From NCBI GenBank assembly GCA_034440115.1, contig JAWXBM010000083.1, positions 1 to 20,641 on the forward strand: a stretch of DNA of 20,641 bases, written 5' to 3'. This DNA comes from JAWXBM01 sp034440115. GTDB taxonomy: Bacteria > Pseudomonadota > Gammaproteobacteria > Xanthomonadales > SZUA-36. Below, in pieces: positions 16,849-20,641 of this stretch; position 1 is the stretch's first letter; every line of letters starts with the position of its first letter. The translations under genes and the position numbers were made by a program. The notes under the pieces were generated by a model. That model did not search any database. It was not told where the DNA came from and was given only the letters and a program-made list of their open reading frames with translations.

Positions 16849-17050
16849 CGAGGCGCATTATCCCAGTGCAAGGCGCCAGCCGCCAGAAAAGCACCTCTAA
16901 GCTCCGTCTCTCCAGGGTGAAATTTTTTTCACCGTCCTTCCAGAGATGCGCAGCAAGCTCTGGAATCCAGCGTTGGTGGAAAGTTCTCTGGATTCCAGAA
17001 GTCTCGCTTCGCTCGATTCTGGAACGACGCAGATAAAGCCCGACGCGAGC
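16849..17050. repeat. Palindrome island between hrpA and ltaE
   Basis: Three inverted repeats are visible: 16916-16933 (GGTGAAA, loop TTTT, TTTCACC); 16938-16965 (TTCCAGAG, 12-base loop, CTCTGGAA); and 16993-17024 (TTCCAGAA, long loop, TTCTGGAA). The second (16932-16970, minus orientation) and third (16988-17029, plus orientation) have the same ends as the islands at both window edges: CTGGAT at one side and (A/G)CGACG or GGACGG at the other. Their stems are TCCAGA/TCTGGA instead of CCCGG. Nothing here looks protein-coding. Confidence 0.75.
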
Positions 17051-17056
17051 AAAGTG

Positions 17057-17085
17057 AGGACAAGTCCCATGTGCTTGCCTATAAT
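17057..17085 (+). promoter_or_regulatory. Predicted sigma-70 promoter of ltaE-cytochrome pair
   Basis: -35 AGGACA (17057-17062, four of six matches), a 17-bp spacer, and a perfect -10 TATAAT (17080-17085). The predicted transcript start is near 17092, about 29 bases before the first ltaE ATG. It would serve both ltaE and the cytochrome gene. Confidence 0.6.
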
Positions 17086-17120
17086 CCCTATGCTTTACGC
17101 TCCCGTTCGACAACGCGCCA

Positions 17121-18185
17121 ATGAAACCACAAACCAAGAGTCCGGTATCTATGGATCTGAATTTTCGCAGCGATAACGAATCTCCTGCCGCGGCCGAAAT
17201 ACTGGCAGCCCTTAGCGCAGCCAACCAGGGTTATGTCTGGTCCTATGCCGAGGATGACTGGAGTAATCGGCTGGATAGTGCCTTCAGCGAATTGTTCGGC
17301 ACGGATGTCGCGGTCTTACCAGTCAGCACCGGCACGGCAGCGAACAGCATCGCGCTGTCCTGTTTGGCGCCAGCCTGGGGTTCGGTTTACTGCCACACGG
17401 GTGCACATATCGTGCAAGATGAAGGTGGCGCACCCGAATTTTTTGGCCATGGCATAAGACTGGTGGGTGTTGTCGGCGAGCAAGGCAAACTGCAGGCCGA
17501 CCCGTTGCGCCGCAGCATTGCGTCGAACGGCGGACACGGTGTGCACAGCTACTTACCTTCTGCTTTGAGCCTGACCCAAAGCACCGAGGCGGGTACAATT
17601 TACCAGCCAGCAGAAGTCGCGGAACTGTGCGGTGCTGCAGCCGAGTTTGGCCTGCCGGTGCATATGGACGGTGCACGTTTCGCCAACGCCATCGCTGCTT
17701 TGGGTTGCAGTCCCGGCGAAAGCACCTGGCAGGCCGGAGTGCGCATGCTGTCTTTTGGTGCCAGCAAAAACGGTTGCTTTGCCGCCGAAGCCCTATTGAT
17801 GTTTGGTGATAGCGCATTGATGGACCATGCCGAGCGCATGCGCAAACGCTCCGGTCATTTGCTCAGCAAGATGCGTTTTGTTTCGGCCCAGTTGCTGGCC
17901 TATATTGAAGACGGCTTGTGGTTACGTCTGGCCGGACATGCCAATGCTCAAGCCGCCCGATTTGCGGCTGCAATTGAACAGCATCCCAAGGCCAGCCTGG
18001 AGTTTCCGGTCGAAGCCAACGAAGTCTTTGTACGCTGGAGCAAAGCGGGTTTCGAGCAGTTGGAAGCTGCTGGAGTGCAATTTCTGATCTGGCCGGGGCA
18101 TGATGATATGGCCCGCTTTGTTTTCTCCCATTGCGGCAGTGCGGAAGGTACCGAGCGCTTGTGTGAAATCGTCGCAGGAATATAA
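17121..18185 (+). CDS. ltaE: Low-specificity L-threonine aldolase (PLP enzyme)
   Basis: A fold-type I PLP enzyme that cleaves L-threonine and L-allo-threonine to glycine and acetaldehyde. It has 354 residues from the first ATG. Family landmarks: SDN near 17-19, STGTAANS (69-76) for the phosphate, His95 in TGAHIVQDEGGAPEFF, HMDGARFAN (181-189) with the ring-binding Asp183 and Arg186, and FGASKNG (212-218) with the probable PLP lysine at 216. It resembles the Pseudomonas type. A second ATG at 17151 (344 residues) puts SDN seven residues from the N-terminus, as in relatives, and may be the true start; neither ATG has a convincing Shine-Dalgarno. The stop is two bases before the cytochrome start, and the ribosome site of that gene lies within the last ltaE codons. 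Confidence 0.93.
   Translation: MKPQTKSPVSMDLNFRSDNESPAAAEILAALSAANQGYVWSYAEDDWSNRLDSAFSELFGTDVAVLPVSTGTAANSIALSCLAPAWGSVYCHTGAHIVQDEGGAPEFFGHGIRLVGVVGEQGKLQADPLRRSIASNGGHGVHSYLPSALSLTQSTEAGTIYQPAEVAELCGAAAEFGLPVHMDGARFANAIAALGCSPGESTWQAGVRMLSFGASKNGCFAAEALLMFGDSALMDHAERMRKRSGHLLSKMRFVSAQLLAYIEDGLWLRLAGHANAQAARFAAAIEQHPKASLEFPVEANEVFVRWSKAGFEQLEAAGVQFLIWPGHDDMARFVFSHCGSAEGTERLCEIVAGI
18176..18180 (+). promoter_or_regulatory. Shine-Dalgarno for the TTG start of the cytochrome gene
   Basis: AGGAA lies inside the last ltaE codons; AGGA ends eight bases before TTG 18188. It supports the non-ATG start, which is the only one that keeps the signal peptide complete. Confidence 0.6.
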
Positions 18186-18187
18186 AT

Positions 18188-20464
18188 TTGAGCACCGCTC
18201 GACGACTGCTGCTGTTGTTGGCTTTGCTGCCTGCATTGGGCCAGGCAGATTATTCCAAAGCCAATAATTCCAAAGCGGATCAACCCAAAACCGCTAAGCC
18301 CAAAGCCGATATACGTTACGTAGGCAGCGAAGTTTGCCAGTCCTGCCACCAGGCCGAATACCGCGACTGGACCCAGTCACACCACTATCGCGCCATGCAA
18401 GCAGCCACGCCAGAAAACGTGCTGGGCGACTTCAACAACACAGTTTTTGAATACGGCGGTCTCAAACACCGATTTTTCCGCGACGGCGAAAAATTCATGG
18501 TGGAAACCGACAATGCCAAAGGCGAGCTGGAGAAGTTTGCAATCAGCTATACCTTCGGCTTTGAGCCCCTGCAGCAGTATCTGATTGGTTTTCCGGATGG
18601 TCGTTACCAGGCACTGAATATCGTCTGGGACACCCGGCCCAAGGACGAAGGTGGCCAGCGCTGGTATCACCTGTATCCGGAGGCAGATGAAGGCGGGGCC
18701 ATTACCAGCCAGGATGCGTTGCACTGGACCGGCAGTTTCCAGAACTGGAACAGCCGTTGCGCCAACTGTCACTCTACCCGGCTGGAGAAGAATTACGCGG
18801 CCGGCAAGAATACCTACAACACCACCTGGACCGAAATGACCGTGGGCTGTGAGTCCTGCCATGGCCCGGGCAAGGCACATTCGGATTGGGCCGGGGGCTG
18901 GGCTGGCAGTGACAAATCGCTTCCCAATCCCGGCTTCCTTAATGACTTAAGCAAACTCAGCCCCTGGCTACCAAATGGAGACAAGACCACCTTCCGTTAC
19001 CAGGGAGAAGGAAACTTGCACGGCCAGACAACGAATCAGGCTGGCACCTGTGCCGCGTGTCATTCGCGCCGCGCCGAAATGGACGAAGACCACGCCGGCA
19101 AAGCCTACTCCGACCTGTTTCAGCTGCGCTTGATTGACGAGCCTTTGTATTACCCCGACGGCCAGGTGCTGGACGAGGTTTATGTATACGGCTCCTTCCT
19201 GCAAAGCAAAATGAACCAGGCGGGCGTGGCTTGCAGCAATTGTCACCAGCCGCATACAGGCAAACTGGTGGCTGAGGGTAATGCCGTTTGCGCGCAGTGT
19301 CATATGCCGGCCGTTTTTGACCAGCCCAGTCACCATCACCACGAAACGGGTAGCGAGGGTGCTGCCTGTGCCAGTTGTCATATGCCAGCCACCACATACA
19401 TGGGGGTGGACTCGCGCCGCGATCACAGTTTCCGAGTGCCGCAGCCGGAATTGACCACACAGCTTGGAATTCCCAACGCCTGCAACAGTTGCCACAACGA
19501 CAAAGACGCCGCCTGGGCTAGCGCGGCCGTGCATGAATGGTATCCAAACGCCGCAGCCCGCTACCCACATGCTCAAGTGTTTGCAGCCGCCAGAGCCAAT
19601 CAACCCGCAGCCGTTACAGCGCTGGCTGCTATTGCCAACGACGCTGCAATACCGGACATACTGCGTGCTACTGCAATACAGGAGAGTGGCCGCTTTCCCA
19701 GCGAGGAGGCCATACCTTTCCTGCAGGCGCAGTTGGAAGCAGAAAGCCCGTTGATAAGAGCTGCAGCGGTATTTGCTTTGGAGTTCCTGCCCGGTGCCAA
19801 TCGCTATGCCATGCTGCAACCCTTGATCACTGATGCCAGCAAGCTGGTGCGCATGAATGTGGCCTCGCGGCTGGCTGATATCAGCCCGCAACAGCTTTCG
19901 GCCAATGGCCAGGATGAATTGCGTGCGCTGCAGCAGGAATACCTGGATTGGCTGAAACTGAACGGGGATAGCCCGGAAAGCCTGCTCAACCTGGGTATCT
20001 TCCTGCGTGGCCAGAACCAGGTGGAAAATGCCGAACGCGCTTATCGCCAGGCCTTGCGAATTTCTCCGGGATTTATTCCAGCGCTATTGAATCTCGCTGA
20101 TCTGTACCGTCAGAGCGGCATGGATGATCCAGCCGCCAGTTTGTTAAAACAAGCGCTAAGCATGGCGCCCGACAGCGCCCCAGCGCAGCATGCCATGGGC
20201 TTGTTGCTGGTGCGGCAGAAGCGCTTGCAGGATGCCCTGCCCTATCTGAAGCAAGCAGCCGAGCTCCGCCCGGCCGATGCGCGCTATAGCTATGTATATG
20301 GCGTGGCTTTGTGGGAAAGCGGTCAGCAGAAGTTGGCTATCCAGGTGTTGGAAGCCGCCTGGCAACGACAACCGGGCGATCCGGAATTACGCGCGGCGTT
20401 GCAGGCTTATTACGGGCAACTCGGCGCTACTGAAAAATTGCAGAAGCTGGGTTTGGAATACTAA
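18188..20464 (+). CDS. Secreted octaheme cytochrome c with HEAT/TPR-like C-terminal repeats
   Basis: A 758-residue exported multiheme protein of unknown electron partner. A signal peptide (RR, then a Leu-rich core, GQA near 18-20) is followed by a Lys/Ala linker. Eight CxxCH heme sites start at Cys50, 191, 221, 288, 349, 368, 394 and 432. The first is in the cytochrome c554-like pattern CQSCHQAEYRDW..SHHYRAM. No site has the CxxCK form of NrfA or tetrathionate reductase active sites. A run of four His (382-385) lies between hemes six and seven. From about 465 to 570 there are HEAT-like helices, and from about 595 to 735 three or so TPR units (for example NLGIFLRGQNQVENAERAYR). This suggests an electron carrier joined to a protein-docking arm in the periplasm. 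The TTG start and two-base gap after ltaE imply translational coupling. Confidence 0.88.
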   Translation: MSTARRLLLLLALLPALGQADYSKANNSKADQPKTAKPKADIRYVGSEVCQSCHQAEYRDWTQSHHYRAMQAATPENVLGDFNNTVFEYGGLKHRFFRDGEKFMVETDNAKGELEKFAISYTFGFEPLQQYLIGFPDGRYQALNIVWDTRPKDEGGQRWYHLYPEADEGGAITSQDALHWTGSFQNWNSRCANCHSTRLEKNYAAGKNTYNTTWTEMTVGCESCHGPGKAHSDWAGGWAGSDKSLPNPGFLNDLSKLSPWLPNGDKTTFRYQGEGNLHGQTTNQAGTCAACHSRRAEMDEDHAGKAYSDLFQLRLIDEPLYYPDGQVLDEVYVYGSFLQSKMNQAGVACSNCHQPHTGKLVAEGNAVCAQCHMPAVFDQPSHHHHETGSEGAACASCHMPATTYMGVDSRRDHSFRVPQPELTTQLGIPNACNSCHNDKDAAWASAAVHEWYPNAAARYPHAQVFAAARANQPAAVTALAAIANDAAIPDILRATAIQESGRFPSEEAIPFLQAQLEAESPLIRAAAVFALEFLPGANRYAMLQPLITDASKLVRMNVASRLADISPQQLSANGQDELRALQQEYLDWLKLNGDSPESLLNLGIFLRGQNQVENAERAYRQALRISPGFIPALLNLADLYRQSGMDDPAASLLKQALSMAPDSAPAQHAMGLLLVRQKRLQDALPYLKQAAELRPADARYSYVYGVALWESGQQKLAIQVLEAAWQRQPGDPELRAALQAYYGQLGATEKLQKLGLEY

Positions 20465-20480
20465 AGCCTGTCCCTTTTAA

Positions 20481-20553
20481 TTCGTCATCCCGGCTCCGCG
20501 CCGGGATCCATCTCACAATGAATTGTGGATGCCGGATCAAGTCCGGCATGACG
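20481..20553. repeat. Two palindromes downstream of the cytochrome gene
   Basis: 20481-20510 is a minus-orientation copy of the edge-island element: TTCGTCAT, stem CCCGGC/GCCGGG, ATCCA. 20524-20553 is a second palindrome with stem GCCGGA/TCCGGC around TCAAG, matching the copy near 17-47. They may form the 3' end of the ltaE-cytochrome transcript, though no T tract follows. Confidence 0.75.
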
Positions 20554-20641
20554 GTGAGAAAGATCAAGCCCGGCATGACGGTGAGAAAGATCAAGCCCGG
20601 CATGACGGTGAGAAAGATCAAGCCCGGCATGACGGTGAGAA
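20535..20641. repeat. 27-bp tandem repeat, at least four units, running off the window
   Basis: Units begin GATCAAG(T/C)CCGGCATGACGG and end TGAGAAA at 20535-20561, 20562-20588, 20589-20615 and 20616-20641 (last unit one base short at the window edge). The first differs by one base, T for C; the others are identical where seen. The unit is the right half of the palindrome at 20524-20553 plus a short spacer, so only the first unit can form the hairpin. Confidence 0.93.

Noticed and set aside
16857..16862. GATAAT as a -10 box for hrpA
   Set aside because: It would start transcription almost at the ATG, and the best hexamer 17-18 bp upstream matches the -35 consensus at only two positions.
18188..20464. 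Cytochrome as an NrfA-type nitrite reductase or octaheme tetrathionate reductase
   Set aside because: All eight sites are CxxCH; the CxxCK or similar active-site heme motif is missing, and the C-terminal repeats do not fit those enzymes.
20535..20641. Possible CRISPR array
   Set aside because: The 27-bp units are directly head to tail with no spacers, and no cas gene is near.

Overview
The window reads as ordinary chromosome of a gammaproteobacterium of pseudomonad or cellvibrionad type. The evidence is a single-function RelA (EFDD motif, no HD hydrolase centre), a YoaA-type iron-sulfur helicase, a PBP1b gene overlapping a TPR lipoprotein of the kind known as LpoP in Pseudomonas, and TGTAGGAG-headed REP palindromes. 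The family is inference; the class is fairly safe. I see no rRNA, tRNA, CRISPR array, integrase or transposase. Nine protein genes fill nearly all of it.

Layout. 1-286 is an island of stacked imperfect palindromes. 287-5941, all on the minus strand, is a compact run read as mrcB (PBP1b) > LpoP-like lipoprotein > yoaA (helicase) > tsaB (tRNA t6A synthesis), with overlaps or short gaps throughout. Across a 150-bp divergent gap, 6092-10588 (+) encodes a 1498-residue protein with several glycosyltransferase modules. A three-palindrome REP cluster (10584-10697) separates it from the convergent relA (10692-12929, -). hrpA (13090-16848, -) lies upstream of relA, but relA appears to have its own promoter, followed by a leader of five 13-bp tandem repeats. 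A second palindrome island (16849-17050) separates hrpA from the divergent ltaE (17121-18185, +). ltaE is followed two bases later by an octaheme cytochrome c with HEAT/TPR-like C-terminal repeats (18188-20464, +). The window ends in a third palindrome island that turns into a 27-bp tandem repeat running off the edge.

How the genes fit together. mrcB and the lipoprotein look like a synthase/activator pair for peptidoglycan. yoaA and tsaB are housekeeping genes that share the transcript. The glycosyltransferase protein probably builds a surface polysaccharide. relA and hrpA are growth and RNA functions. The ltaE-cytochrome pair is the least explained unit: a PLP enzyme translationally linked to a secreted multiheme electron carrier of unknown role.

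The most interesting non-coding signals are the relA leader (13-bp repeats plus a four-codon ORF overlapping the relA start), the REP cluster that supplies the stop codons of both flanking genes, and a palindrome family whose stems change in a compensating way between copies. I found no clear candidate for a wholly new defence or mobile system.
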